A stretch of 64,000 nt of DNA. Source: Sphingobacterium phlebotomi. GTDB lineage: Bacteria > Bacteroidota > Bacteroidia > Sphingobacteriales > Sphingobacteriaceae. Positions 16,111-25,821 of this stretch are shown here, piece after piece (the stretch's first letter is position 1; each line of letters begins with the position of its first letter). The stretch is taken from NCBI RefSeq assembly GCF_008180195.1, contig NZ_VTAV01000008.1, positions 113,334 through 177,333 of the forward strand. The letters run 5' to 3'. The notes beneath the pieces are model-generated. The model was not told the DNA's origin, did no database searches, and saw only the letters and a program-made list of their open reading frames with translations. The translations under genes and the position numbers were made by a program.

Positions 16111-17045
16111 CCCTTTCTATCCCATTCGGCGAGATTTAAAAATGAGGGATCGGGATATTTCATTTGCTTTGATTCTTCAAAAAGTTCGGCTGAAAATTCC
16201 TTGTCCTCCAAATTTTGAATACTAGCATACAAATATTCTTCTTTGTCAATGCCGACCAATACACTGGATACTTGAGGATGTTTCAAAGCGAACTTGGTGG
16301 CATACGACGGAAAGTTATCAAAATGTGCTTCAGCAATAGTCCGATACGCTTCCAAATGGTTTTCTACCTCTTTCAATGCTTCATGCATTTTAAACTTCCG
16401 TTCGGTTAGCATTCCTCGCATTAATACGGAGCGGACAATAATACCTATGCCTTTCTCGCTAGCATCTTGAAAACAATCGCCATGTGACTGATCCATAAGG
16501 TTAAATGGCAGTTGAATAGCATCCCAAATTTCCGACTGTATTGCTTTAGCCGTTTCTTCTACTTTATAAACCGAAACTCCGATATTTTTAACATGACCTT
16601 CGTCCTGTATTTCAGAAAACACACGAACCACATCTTCATTTTGGAGGATATCCATATCCGCATAATGTACCATGAACAAATCAATATAGTCCGTTTTCAA
16701 GTTTTTTAAACTCTCTTCCAAGGATTTTTCGACAATATGTTTCAACTCCGAATAAGCAGGAATATTTCCTTCTTCATCCTTAAAATGTACACATTTAGTC
16801 GCCAAAACCACTTGATCACGAATACCTTGAAATGCTGTGCCCATCAGCCGCTCACTTTCACCATAATGTCTTGCTGTGTCAAAGAAATTCACACCCAATT
16901 CCACCGCCTTTTGCAACAATCGGATAGCAGATGTTTCATCTGGCATCTCGTGCGCTCCCAAACCATAAGGCATACCTATTTCCACCCCACCAAAAGCGAT
17001 CTCGGAAATCGAAAGCCCTGTTCGCCCTAATATTCTTTTTTTCAT
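16101..17045 (-). CDS. Aldo/keto reductase
   Basis: 314 residues, TIM-barrel NADPH-dependent reductase family. The catalytic tetrad is visible: Asp and Tyr in FFDTARHYGESERLMG (about 54-69), Lys in VVLATKC and His in LFMVHYADMD. The relatives that match best act on sugars (aldose dehydrogenases). It is flanked by aldolase and Gfo/Idh/MocA genes in one operon, fitting oxidation of a neutral or acidic monosaccharide. Confidence 0.9.
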   Translation of the reverse strand: MKKRILGRTGLSISEIAFGGVEIGMPYGLGAHEMPDETSAIRLLQKAVELGVNFFDTARHYGESERLMGTAFQGIRDQVVLATKCVHFKDEEGNIPAYSELKHIVEKSLEESLKNLKTDYIDLFMVHYADMDILQNEDVVRVFSEIQDEGHVKNIGVSVYKVEETAKAIQSEIWDAIQLPFNLMDQSHGDCFQDASEKGIGIIVRSVLMRGMLTERKFKMHEALKEVENHLEAYRTIAEAHFDNFPSYATKFALKHPQVSSVLVGIDKEEYLYASIQNLEDKEFSAELFEESKQMKYPDPSFLNLAEWDRKGWL

Positions 17046-17053
17046 CGCGTTAT

Positions 17054-17854
17054 TTATTGTTCCAGATACGATTTGCCTTTATTACCCGTTGAAGTGCCAA
17101 ATGCTTTCGCCGTATCCCGACAGTAGTTGGTCAATCCCACGACGTCGGCTCCTACACTTACAAAATCATACCCCATATCCAACAACTCCTGTAAATTCGC
17201 CGGAGAACCTACTGTACCTGCGAACTTTCCATTTTCGCGAGCTACCTCTGCCACCCTTTTGCGCGTCTCCAATAACAATGGGTGATCCCACTGTCCTGGA
17301 GCACCAATACCTTGGCTAAAATCTCCTGGCCCAAAGAATAGCATGTCAAAACCTTCGAGTTGCGCAATTTCTTCCAGTTCATCCAGAGGCTCGGGATCTT
17401 CAATTTGTAATACAACAAAACGCTCTCGATTTGCCGTTTCCAGGTACGTATTGAAATCCATTGCCGTATAGGCACCATCCGCATTTCCGCCGTCGATAGG
17501 GCGTTTTCCCTGTGGATGAAACCGCACCGTATGGATGACTTTCTTTGCATCTGCTGCGCTCATGATATGAGGTACCATAATACCCGTCGCGTCCAATTCC
17601 AACGGTTTGATATAATCGCTGTAAGCTCCTCTGGGCACTCTTACCATTAAGTCGGTATCGTGTGCTTTTGTTGCCCACACGTGCGAAGCGATAACCGACC
17701 AATCTTGACCAATATGTTCTAAATCTACCCAGACACAGTCGAATCCACTGATAGCAGCTATTTCCACAGATTGCGTGTCTTTTAGATTAACCTTAAAGCA
17801 ACTCGCCGTTTCGCCTGTTCGCAATTTTTGTAATATCTTACTTCTTCTCATCAT
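17054..17854 (-). CDS. HpcH/HpaI-type class II aldolase
   Basis: 266 residues. The family cleaves 2-keto-3-deoxy sugar acids or related 4-hydroxy-2-keto acids into pyruvate plus an aldehyde, with a divalent metal. Visible residues: His in WVDLEHIGQDW, Arg in VRVPRGAYSDYIK, metal Glu in LQIEDPEPLDE and Asp in FFGPGDFSQGIG. Its start overlaps the MFS gene stop by 4 bp. Presence of this aldolase is the main reason to think the operon degrades a uronic or aldonic acid. Confidence 0.92.
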   Translation of the reverse strand: MMRRSKILQKLRTGETASCFKVNLKDTQSVEIAAISGFDCVWVDLEHIGQDWSVIASHVWATKAHDTDLMVRVPRGAYSDYIKPLELDATGIMVPHIMSAADAKKVIHTVRFHPQGKRPIDGGNADGAYTAMDFNTYLETANRERFVVLQIEDPEPLDELEEIAQLEGFDMLFFGPGDFSQGIGAPGQWDHPLLLETRKRVAEVARENGKFAGTVGSPANLQELLDMGYDFVSVGADVVGLTNYCRDTAKAFGTSTGNKGKSYLEQ

Positions 17855-19095
17855 GTTGTTTTTTCAATTTCATCACCCTCGTTTTTCGGTTTCAAACGGA
17901 ACAATAGGAATGCACAAACGATCATGCTCAATGCTGCCACCTGAAAAATAATACTGAGGTTTACCTGTCCATCCCGTAATGCACCAGCAACATATATTCC
18001 TATACCACCAATGATGCAACTACAAAGGTTCAAGAATCCGTAACCTGTAGCAAGATAACGCTTATCGGCAATTATCCCTAAGATAGGCATCATATTCGCA
18101 TCAATGAAAGGCCGTGTCAGTGCATATATTAGGAAACCACCTATCGTAGCCCATAAGAGTGTTGTATAACTTGCTATAAATATAGCTGGAACAGCAATCA
18201 GAAAGCCAATTGCTGGCAACCATATCCGGGCTCTGCGGTTTGTCTTTGACCACCAATCCGCTATCGCCCCACCTAATATCACACCGACAAGCATAACCGG
18301 AAAAAAATATGCCGTAGAATACAGCCCAGCTTCCGTTTGTGACAGATTGAACTGTTCTTTATAATAGGTAGGAAGCCACCCGTTTATCATCCAGCTGATT
18401 GCTCCTGCTAATCCCCATATCACGACAACCGTTACAAACGCTCGATTACGGAATAGGCTCTGTATAGCCAATTTAAAATCTATTTTTTCTGGTATTTCAT
18501 CCGTGAAAACAGCTGCTTTAACAGGCATTTCCTTGCGGTCTTTTAATAAGAACATCAGCCCCACCGCGTAGATTACACCTATAACGCCAAAAATATGAAA
18601 AGCATAATGCCACGTATGCGTTTCAGCAATCCAACCACCGATAAATCCTAAACTTTGTCCGATCATCACACCCCCTACATGCAATCCTACGGCCGTAGAT
18701 TTTGTCCTGTCCGAATGCCAATCCATAATCAGTGCCATTGCCGCCGGTATATAAAAAGCTTCACTAATACCCATTAGTGCCCGCGCAGCCAATAAATACT
18801 CAAACGAAGTTGCGAGCGAGGTCAACCATGTCACCAATGACCAAACGAATAAACTACCGATAATAACGATACTTCGGTTAAAACGATCGGCAATATAACC
18901 TGCCACAGGGCTGGTGAAACCATATACCCACAGGAAGACGGAGGTCAGCAGCCCAAACTGTGCATCTGTCATCGGTATCTCCTCAATGATACTGCTGCGC
19001 ATCGTGACGATCATCATCCGGTCTAGATAGTTAAGGCAGCCTATAACACATAGGAGTCCGACAAGCAACCAAGGATAGTATTTTCGATTAGTCAT
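17851..19095 (-). CDS. MFS transporter, anion:cation (hexuronate/organic acid) symporter type
   Basis: 414 residues from the ATG at 19095 (a GTG nine bases earlier is possible). About 12 membrane segments. CLNYLDRMMIVTM near the N-terminus, GYIADRFNRS after helix 2 and the pattern of the first half resemble the ACS family (ExuT, GudP, and related sugar-acid carriers). First gene of the five-gene operon, preceded by its own -7 box, so the operon can be expressed independently of the upstream PUL. Confidence 0.9.
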   Translation of the reverse strand: MTNRKYYPWLLVGLLCVIGCLNYLDRMMIVTMRSSIIEEIPMTDAQFGLLTSVFLWVYGFTSPVAGYIADRFNRSIVIIGSLFVWSLVTWLTSLATSFEYLLAARALMGISEAFYIPAAMALIMDWHSDRTKSTAVGLHVGGVMIGQSLGFIGGWIAETHTWHYAFHIFGVIGVIYAVGLMFLLKDRKEMPVKAAVFTDEIPEKIDFKLAIQSLFRNRAFVTVVVIWGLAGAISWMINGWLPTYYKEQFNLSQTEAGLYSTAYFFPVMLVGVILGGAIADWWSKTNRRARIWLPAIGFLIAVPAIFIASYTTLLWATIGGFLIYALTRPFIDANMMPILGIIADKRYLATGYGFLNLCSCIIGGIGIYVAGALRDGQVNLSIIFQVAALSMIVCAFLLFRLKPKNEGDEIEKTT

Positions 19096-19123
19096 GAATA
19101 TCACATTAAAAGTGCGTGTTGAA

Positions 19124-19131
19124 CAAATATA
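19124..19131 (-). promoter_or_regulatory. -7 box TATATTTG for the MFS-SDR operon
   Basis: Exact TAnnTTTG on the minus strand, 28 bp before the ATG at 19095, predicting a leader of about 20 nt. No good -33 TTTG. Confidence 0.5.
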
Positions 19132-19179
19132 AGGGAATAGCCCTACTTCCGTGATATGCGATTTAACGAATTACTGGTA

Positions 19180-20088
19180 CTATTTTACACATTCCAACAC
19201 TTTAAATGCCATATACGCTGCTGTAGCATGAAGATCAGTATTATAACCTCCGCTTTTCATATCACGCATAGCGGTATACAAATCTGCTACAATCTTTCGA
19301 TCATTAAGATCACCTTTTTGCGCCAACGCCATCATCATGTGCGGTATAGCTTCCCCTTCATTTCGCATAGCATACAACTCTTCCTTTAATGACCGCGTCA
19401 CACTGACAGACTGGTTTTCCGGACCGGCAATCAACAATGTCGCCAAAAGATTACTACGTAAGGCAATTTTCATATCTTCCTTCCTCATCCAAGCCTCTAT
19501 TTGCATATATTCGTCGTCTGCCAAAGGACCAATATACCGAAGGATATAAGACGTCACGTGCATTTCAAGTTCTGTCAGTCTCTCACTAACCAAATCCTTG
19601 ATAAGTACATGTTTTACTTCTTGCTTTGTTTGTTCTGATCTTAACGCATAATTCCAAAGCGAATATAACTGAAAAGAACCTTTATCACCTTCTGGTTGAT
19701 CTTGCACCACGGGCACCTGTAGCTTTGCTAATGTTTCAATAGCATGGAGTCTGTCCTTACCTTCAGGATTACGGTAGGCTGCTATAATCTTATCAATCCA
19801 ATATTGCTTATCCTTTTTATCTACAGCTGTCTGCGCCAATACCCGCCAAACACCTATACGATATTTAGGAATGCGAGCAAATCGCTCCTCTTCTTTCAAA
19901 AATTCAGTACGTACCTCTTCTACATAGCAATTTTCCCATAGCAGAAACTCAGCTGTATGTACTTTTATCCATTCTTTTTCGGAATATAAAAGTGTCTTTA
20001 AATCTGTTAATGCCATTTGTTTAGTTTGCCCTATACTGCTTAAAGGAATACTAATCAATAAGAGTAAACCCGTTTGAAATCCTGTCAT
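19180..20088 (-). CDS. Exported alpha-helical repeat protein (HEAT-like), function unknown
   Basis: 302 residues with a signal peptide (MTGFQTGLLLLISIPLSSIGQ). The rest is alpha-helical with spaced Leu/Ala patterns such as RLHAIETLAKLQVPV and LHATAAYMAFKVLECVK, which look like degenerate HEAT repeats. No enzyme motif found. Last gene of the PUL, 22 bp after the GH20 gene. It could be a periplasmic scaffold; that is only a guess from its shape. Confidence 0.65.
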   Translation of the reverse strand: MTGFQTGLLLLISIPLSSIGQTKQMALTDLKTLLYSEKEWIKVHTAEFLLWENCYVEEVRTEFLKEEERFARIPKYRIGVWRVLAQTAVDKKDKQYWIDKIIAAYRNPEGKDRLHAIETLAKLQVPVVQDQPEGDKGSFQLYSLWNYALRSEQTKQEVKHVLIKDLVSERLTELEMHVTSYILRYIGPLADDEYMQIEAWMRKEDMKIALRSNLLATLLIAGPENQSVSVTRSLKEELYAMRNEGEAIPHMMMALAQKGDLNDRKIVADLYTAMRDMKSGGYNTDLHATAAYMAFKVLECVK

Positions 20089-20110
20089 ATCCTTTAAATA
20101 GTCTGTTTCT

Positions 20111-21934
20111 CTAAAAATGTACTATTGACCGGACGCTTACCGGGCTGATCCGTTGGCCGTCTTTAAATGTAGCAGCACGAACTGTTTTTTGTACAGGCAC
20201 CTCAAATGGGCCTTCGAATCTGTTTGACTGAATGGTGGGTTCACTGCCATCCAATGTATAATATATCTCCGGTTGATAACTATCTGTTAATAGGTTAACG
20301 GTTGACGTGTTACGGCCTGCATCGTCCGTAACTTCGAAATAAACCTGGTATGCACTGCGGGAATAGTTGATCCCTTTCTGTTCATAACGGTCATATTGCT
20401 CTTCCAGGCGTCTTGTAAAATCCTCCCAGTCCTTCCCTTCCGCATTGCTCCAGGCGATCTCCGCCAGTGCTGCCCCTCTGGGGTAGGTCATATATTCGTT
20501 ATCGTCCGGCGCATGAATGTATTCGCTCCATAAATTTCCCTGCACGCCCAAGATGTACTTCTGTTCTTCAATGGTAAGCTCTTCCGGTACGGGTTCATAG
20601 CCATATACTTTTCGCAGCGGTATATGACCCCATATGGCGTAGGGCTCCAGATAGGGCTCCCCTTGAAAATAATCAAAATACATGTGCGAGGTCGGCGTCA
20701 TCACCACCGGATGACCCATCTTCGCTGCGGCTATTCCACCTTTTGTCCCACGCCACGACATCACCGCTGCATTAGGCGCTAGCCCGCCCTCCAGTATCTC
20801 GTCCCACCCGATTATTTTTCTTCCCTTACTATTCAAGAATCTTTCCACTCGGGTTATAAAGTAACGCTGCAGTTCGTGTTCGTCTTTAAGGCTTTCCTCC
20901 TTTATACGTTTTTGGCAGTGTGGACAGGCCGACCAGCGTTTTTTGGGTGCTTCATCACCGCCAATATGGATGGTTTCACTTGGAAATAATTCCATCACTT
21001 CTGCAAGTACATTTTCGAGGAAAACAAACACTTCTTCTTTTCCCGCACAGTAGATATCTTCCTGTATCCCCCATTTTTCTGGTATTTGAAAGGGACCGCC
21101 CGTGCACGACATATCTGGATAAGCCACCAAGGCCGCAAGCGAATGTCCCGGAAGCTCTATTTCAGGGACTACCGTTACATAACGGTCCTTGGCGTAGGCG
21201 ACCACCTCCCTGATCTCTTCCTGCGTATAAAAACCACCGTGGGGATTACGGTCGATATTGTTTCCCGGTTGGAAGTTTGTCCCCGCCCGCCAGGCACCGA
21301 CCTCGGTCAGACGGGGATATTTCTTTATCTCTATCCGCCAGCCGTGGTCTTCTGTCAAATGCCAGTGAAACACATTCAGCTTGTGCATGGAGAGGTAGTC
21401 GATAAATTTCTTGACATATTCCACCGAATAGAAATATCTCCCCACATCCAACATCAATCCTCTCCAGCCAAAACGCGGTTTATCGACGATAGACAGGGAT
21501 GGCAACAGGATTGATTTCCTTTGATCTGTGGGGAGAAGTTGGTAGATGGTCTGGATACCATAGAATATACCGTTAGCTTTAGCCGCTTGGACAACGATTT
21601 CTTGATCGGTAACAGATAGTCTGTAGCCTTCATCGCCCAGCGTATCGGATACAATTTTTAAAAGGATGGTTTTCCCTTTCCCATCTGGTTTTCCTTTCTT
21701 TAAGGATAACCCCGTACGGTCATACACGCCCTGAAGAAAAAGATCTGCCAGTTTATCAAGCTCGGCGTCTGTCTCATCTGCTTTGACAGTTACGTTCCGA
21801 TCCAACTTGAAATAGCCAGCATGCTGCTCCATTTGCAAAGGCTGCGGAATCAGTGATAGTTGCTGATCGGATTCCTGCGCACCCACTTTAAAACAGAAAA
21901 AAGTAAATACGAGGAAATAAAAAATCTTTGCCAT
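20111..21934 (-). CDS. GH20 beta-N-acetylhexosaminidase
   Basis: 607 residues, secreted (signal peptide ending at about VGAQE). GH20b N-terminal domain (about 25-150), then the TIM barrel with the catalytic pair Asp327-Glu328 in HIGGDEAPKKRW and substrate-binding HWHLTEDHGWR (195-201 region). A C-terminal domain with YYTLDGSEPT (CHB_HEX_C type) ends the protein. It removes terminal GlcNAc or GalNAc, using the acetamido group as nucleophile. All catalytic residues are present. Downstream part of the PUL led by SusC at 29075. Confidence 0.94.
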   Translation of the reverse strand: MAKIFYFLVFTFFCFKVGAQESDQQLSLIPQPLQMEQHAGYFKLDRNVTVKADETDAELDKLADLFLQGVYDRTGLSLKKGKPDGKGKTILLKIVSDTLGDEGYRLSVTDQEIVVQAAKANGIFYGIQTIYQLLPTDQRKSILLPSLSIVDKPRFGWRGLMLDVGRYFYSVEYVKKFIDYLSMHKLNVFHWHLTEDHGWRIEIKKYPRLTEVGAWRAGTNFQPGNNIDRNPHGGFYTQEEIREVVAYAKDRYVTVVPEIELPGHSLAALVAYPDMSCTGGPFQIPEKWGIQEDIYCAGKEEVFVFLENVLAEVMELFPSETIHIGGDEAPKKRWSACPHCQKRIKEESLKDEHELQRYFITRVERFLNSKGRKIIGWDEILEGGLAPNAAVMSWRGTKGGIAAAKMGHPVVMTPTSHMYFDYFQGEPYLEPYAIWGHIPLRKVYGYEPVPEELTIEEQKYILGVQGNLWSEYIHAPDDNEYMTYPRGAALAEIAWSNAEGKDWEDFTRRLEEQYDRYEQKGINYSRSAYQVYFEVTDDAGRNTSTVNLLTDSYQPEIYYTLDGSEPTIQSNRFEGPFEVPVQKTVRAATFKDGQRISPVSVRSIVHF

Positions 21935-21976
21935 ATTTTCGGTTTATCTTACGCTACCGTATCCTTGTGAATCTGT

Positions 21977-23098
21977 TTATTTCTTCTTAAATACCGGTGC
22001 CGGCCTTTCGGTGACACTGGGTGAGTTCCCTTCAATCACAGGCCATCCATCCGTCCAGGTTACCTTATCCAGCATCAGTACCCTTCGGGTGGCCCCGCTA
22101 GAAACTTTTGCCTTTTCTTTATCTATTGCATGGTATATAAACCAGTCCGTACCCTCATCATCGGCGATCAAACGTGCATTGTGACCGGGACCGGCATACA
22201 CCTCGTTGCCCTGTAGAAATAATGTCCCATTTCCACGTTCCCGGATATCCTTTCCGTTTTTGTCCAGATAAGGTCCTGCAAGCGTCGTGGACCGGGCAAT
22301 CCGGACATGGTATGTACTGGCTGCACCGTCACAGCAGTGCCCTCTTGACCCAAAGAAATAGTAATATCCATCCCGTTTGTGCAGCACGACCGCTTCGAAA
22401 TCTCCTGCGGCGATTTTAAACTTTTTGCTCAGGTCAGGAACCGATCTACCATCTGAGGAAAGCTCTATGCCATATGTCCCCTGATTGGATGCGTTACTAT
22501 AGCTCCCCCAAAACAGATATTTTTTCTCCCCTTCTTCCCAATACAGCGGATCGATGGAATTAGGCACACCAACCTCACTGGTGAAAAACAGTTTACCCTG
22601 ATCCACAAACGGTACGGACGGACTAGGGGATGTCGCTAGGCCTATTGCGGGATTGGCATCTGCCCATGCAGAATAGGAATAATAAAGGTAATACATGCCA
22701 TTGACCCTGGCGAGGTCCCCCGCCCATAGAGAACTTTCCTTTTCCCTTTCTTTCTTCCACGTTGGCTTGGATATAAAGGCATCACCCACGATCGTCCAGT
22801 TCACCAGATCCGTTGACTTCAGTGTCGGCATCAGCCGGTGGCCTTGGCCGTCACCCCAATCGTCTGACGTACCAATGGCGTAAAAAATGCCGGTACTGGG
22901 ATCTCGGATAACCGTCGGATCAGCTAATATCGGCTCAAAAACCGGATTCGTATAATTGCCCGAAACCTCTTCCTTTGTTTCCTCTTCCGGCTCAGGGGGC
23001 TTTTCCTCCTTGTTATCCTGACTACTGCCTTTTCCACATCCAATAAGGCAGACCGTTATGGCAAGCAATATGCCATATTTCAAATGTTTATTTCTCAT
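21977..23098 (-). CDS. GH43-type glycosidase lipoprotein
   Basis: 373 residues with lipobox LIGC (Cys21), followed by an acidic/proline linker (27-46). The five-bladed propeller starts with ILADPTVIRDP (catalytic base Asp60), then SIDPLYW with the pKa-modulating Asp and GDFEAVVLHKRDGYYYFFGS with the acid Glu. These are the three GH43 residues. Relatives act on alpha-L-arabinans or beta-xylosides; specificity cannot be told. Surface or periplasmic, in the same operon as GH20. Confidence 0.9.
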   Translation of the reverse strand: MRNKHLKYGILLAITVCLIGCGKGSSQDNKEEKPPEPEEETKEEVSGNYTNPVFEPILADPTVIRDPSTGIFYAIGTSDDWGDGQGHRLMPTLKSTDLVNWTIVGDAFISKPTWKKEREKESSLWAGDLARVNGMYYLYYSYSAWADANPAIGLATSPSPSVPFVDQGKLFFTSEVGVPNSIDPLYWEEGEKKYLFWGSYSNASNQGTYGIELSSDGRSVPDLSKKFKIAAGDFEAVVLHKRDGYYYFFGSRGHCCDGAASTYHVRIARSTTLAGPYLDKNGKDIRERGNGTLFLQGNEVYAGPGHNARLIADDEGTDWFIYHAIDKEKAKVSSGATRRVLMLDKVTWTDGWPVIEGNSPSVTERPAPVFKKK

Positions 23099-23138
23099 GG
23101 TATTTATTGAAATTTAGTATAACGCCTCTGGAATACGT

Positions 23139-24305
23139 TTACTTCTCTTTTTGAGGTTCCACTTCCAAAATACTACCTGCAATGTATCGTGGGCCATCGT
23201 CTTGATTATAATAATAAACGACCAAAACCCGGTTCTTGTCCAATTGTACAGACCAAGGATAACCGATATCCCAACTGCCACCGTCCTCCCGGATTACAAA
23301 TTCCTCAGCCGTAGCAAAATCGGTACACTCTGCATTTAAAATCCGGGCACGAATGCCGAAGGGTTGGTGCCGGTATCCATAAACTACGAAAACTCTATCG
23401 TCCGGTAATCGCATCGCCTGTAAAGGATGCCCTTTAAATCCCATGCTTTCCCATTTGAAGGTCTTTCCGCCATCAGTAGAACGTGCGATACAAGCTTGAT
23501 CATCATACCTCCCCGTGCGCATAAATGCCACGACATCCCCTTTTGGCGTTTCATAAACCGATGTTTCGTTGAACGAGATGTTGTCATCCTTAGCTACCAC
23601 ACCCGAATACGTCCAAGTCAACCCTTTGTCATGAGAGATCAATAAGTAGTTGGATGTTTTGCCCGGGCGATCGTGCGCGGCCACTACCCACAACACTCGA
23701 CCATCTTTTGTTTCGTACAACGCTCCGCGATTATAGGCCGACAGGGGCTGTCCAAAGGGGTCATAATGTCTCTCATCCGGAACGTTGACTGGATAATGAG
23801 GACCTTGCCAGCTCTTCCCTTTATCGGTTGATCGCATGACGTACCCACCCAGAAAAGTAAAACCACCTGAATTAAACAATGGCTTTTCTGGAACTTCTAA
23901 ACTTTTATCAACAGTTGTCCAGCCATAGCTGGCACAAAGCAATGTACCGTCTTTCAACTGAATCATACAGGGATCTTGCGACCCACCAAATGCATGGGCG
24001 TAGAGTAATTCCGGAGATGTAGACCACTGCTCGCCGTCTTTGGATTTTAACGTCACCAGATAGCTATTATGATCCACATGTGAAATCTTCTCGGTACCGA
24101 ATATACGACGATTGGGAGCCTGTCGGAACGCGACAAGGAATTCGCCATCTTTCTTTTTTATGACAGAAGGAAAAGCATTATAAAACAATGTATCTTGATA
24201 GACAATGATATCCTTCACTTTCTTTATGGTATGCGATTGTCCAAAACCTACTTGCGAAGAAAGCAATAGGGCCATGGTTAATCCAACTATTCTATTTCTT
24301 TTCAT
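23139..24305 (-). CDS. Sialidase-fold beta-propeller protein (exported)
   Basis: 388 residues from the ATG at 24305 (TTG three codons upstream also in frame). Signal peptide ends near VGFGQ. Three Asp-box repeats are visible (STDKGKSWQG, SHDKGLTWTY, STDGGKTFKW), which mark the six-bladed sialidase propeller. The usual N-terminal FRIP motif is replaced by NAFPS, so the arginine is not evident there. Thus sialidase activity is doubtful although the fold is likely. Located between SusD and GH43 in one PUL. Confidence 0.82.
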   Translation of the reverse strand: MKRNRIVGLTMALLLSSQVGFGQSHTIKKVKDIIVYQDTLFYNAFPSVIKKKDGEFLVAFRQAPNRRIFGTEKISHVDHNSYLVTLKSKDGEQWSTSPELLYAHAFGGSQDPCMIQLKDGTLLCASYGWTTVDKSLEVPEKPLFNSGGFTFLGGYVMRSTDKGKSWQGPHYPVNVPDERHYDPFGQPLSAYNRGALYETKDGRVLWVVAAHDRPGKTSNYLLISHDKGLTWTYSGVVAKDDNISFNETSVYETPKGDVVAFMRTGRYDDQACIARSTDGGKTFKWESMGFKGHPLQAMRLPDDRVFVVYGYRHQPFGIRARILNAECTDFATAEEFVIREDGGSWDIGYPWSVQLDKNRVLVVYYYNQDDGPRYIAGSILEVEPQKEK

Positions 24306-24336
24306 GATGTTCAATATTTATGCTATTCAATAGGTA

Positions 24337-25821
24337 TTAATACCCACTAGTTTGTTCAACCAACGGTTCCAAACTTAATACTTGTTCCGAGATCGGGAAA
24401 TATTCCAAGTGTTTCTGGTTAGCCCTTCCTTCTAAGGTAGGCACTAATTCAAATGCTTTATTGAAACGAACCAAATCCCACCAGCGTTTACCCTCAAACA
24501 TCAATTCCAATAAACGTTCTTGCAGTATAGCTTGATCGTTCTGTACATTGCTGCCATTTACAAATTTATTGGCTTCATAAGCAGCCCCGTAGGCTCTTTG
24601 TCGCACCAAGTTCATTTCTGTGGAAGGATCTTGGCCCAATCCATTTTTCGCTTCCGCTTTCATCAACAATACATCCGCATAACGGTAGATCACAAAATCA
24701 CTTGTGAAATAACGCACGCCAGAAATTAATGTTCCTCTGCCTTTTATGATTAAGGTCGGATAGAATCCAGGCGCTGGCATATCCAATACCGAAGCTGCTT
24801 TTCTTAAATCTCCATCTTTGAATTGATTCTTAGCCAAATCTGTTACCGTCCAAACCATACCACCTGAAGTTTGGCCAATGATCTCATTGGTCGTTGGATC
24901 TATCTCATTTGGCAACCGGGAAGAATATAGATTTGCGAAGTAATTATTCCCAATTTCAAATTCCTTATTCCCAATAGCCATTATCACTTCATTGTTATTC
25001 TTATTTCCATATTCGAATAGATCAGCATAGTTAGGTAACAGGGAAACATCTGCCTTAGCTACTTCATCACAAGCTGTAAGCGCTGTTTGGAAGTCCGCAT
25101 TTCCACCACTTAACCGCTTGGCAGTCCATAAGTATACATCAGCCTTCAATGCCTGGACACCTGCTTTAGACCAGTAGTTTCTACTTTTGATAAAACTGTA
25201 GCTGGAAAACAGCGCATTCGCTTTTTCCAAATCATCTTTGATAAGTGTGAAAACTTGTTCTTGAGATGATCTGGCCTTTTGGATTACATCCGGTTCTGCA
25301 CCTTCTACCGGTTCTGTACGGATAGGCACTTCTCCCCAGGTTTTTACCAGCACAAAGTAAAGGAATGCGCGGGAAACATAGGCTTGTGCTAAAAGATCAT
25401 TTTTGTTCGCCTCGTTAGCAAACGAAATATTCGGAACATACTTTAAAATCAAATTTGCATCATTGATAGCCGAATAAACAGCTTGCCAGGAAGGACCAGC
25501 AGAAACGCTACTCAACGTATTTAGGTAATAACGATCGTAATCCAGGGTTCCACTCACTTTCCCCCATTCCATCACCTCACTGCGCGCCTCGCCCCAGATG
25601 AATAAATTTAAACTTGCCAGACTACGTTGCTTGACATATAAACTTGTTAATCCACCTCTTGCATCATCTTCCGTTTTCCAGAAGGATTCATTGGTGATCA
25701 CACTCGTAGGATCTAATTCTAAAGATGTATTACAGGCTGTTTGAAAAGAAAGTAAAGCTGCTAATAAACCTAATTTTATGATTGATTTTTTCATCATCTT
25801 GTTTGCTTTATATGTATTCAT
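24337..25821 (-). CDS. SusD/RagB-family glycan-binding lipoprotein (PUL 1)
   Basis: 494 residues. Lipobox at SFQTAC (Cys30 counting from the first ATG; starts at 25797 or 25794 give a shorter leader). N-terminal helical SusD core with ESFWKTEDDARGGLTSLY, and the conserved C-terminal region LLELMFEGKRWWDLVRFNK. SusD caps the SusC barrel and binds glycan at the cell surface. The start ATG overlaps the SusC stop by one base, the normal coupling for the pair. Confidence 0.95.
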   Translation of the reverse strand: MNTYKANKMMKKSIIKLGLLAALLSFQTACNTSLELDPTSVITNESFWKTEDDARGGLTSLYVKQRSLASLNLFIWGEARSEVMEWGKVSGTLDYDRYYLNTLSSVSAGPSWQAVYSAINDANLILKYVPNISFANEANKNDLLAQAYVSRAFLYFVLVKTWGEVPIRTEPVEGAEPDVIQKARSSQEQVFTLIKDDLEKANALFSSYSFIKSRNYWSKAGVQALKADVYLWTAKRLSGGNADFQTALTACDEVAKADVSLLPNYADLFEYGNKNNNEVIMAIGNKEFEIGNNYFANLYSSRLPNEIDPTTNEIIGQTSGGMVWTVTDLAKNQFKDGDLRKAASVLDMPAPGFYPTLIIKGRGTLISGVRYFTSDFVIYRYADVLLMKAEAKNGLGQDPSTEMNLVRQRAYGAAYEANKFVNGSNVQNDQAILQERLLELMFEGKRWWDLVRFNKAFELVPTLEGRANQKHLEYFPISEQVLSLEPLVEQTSGY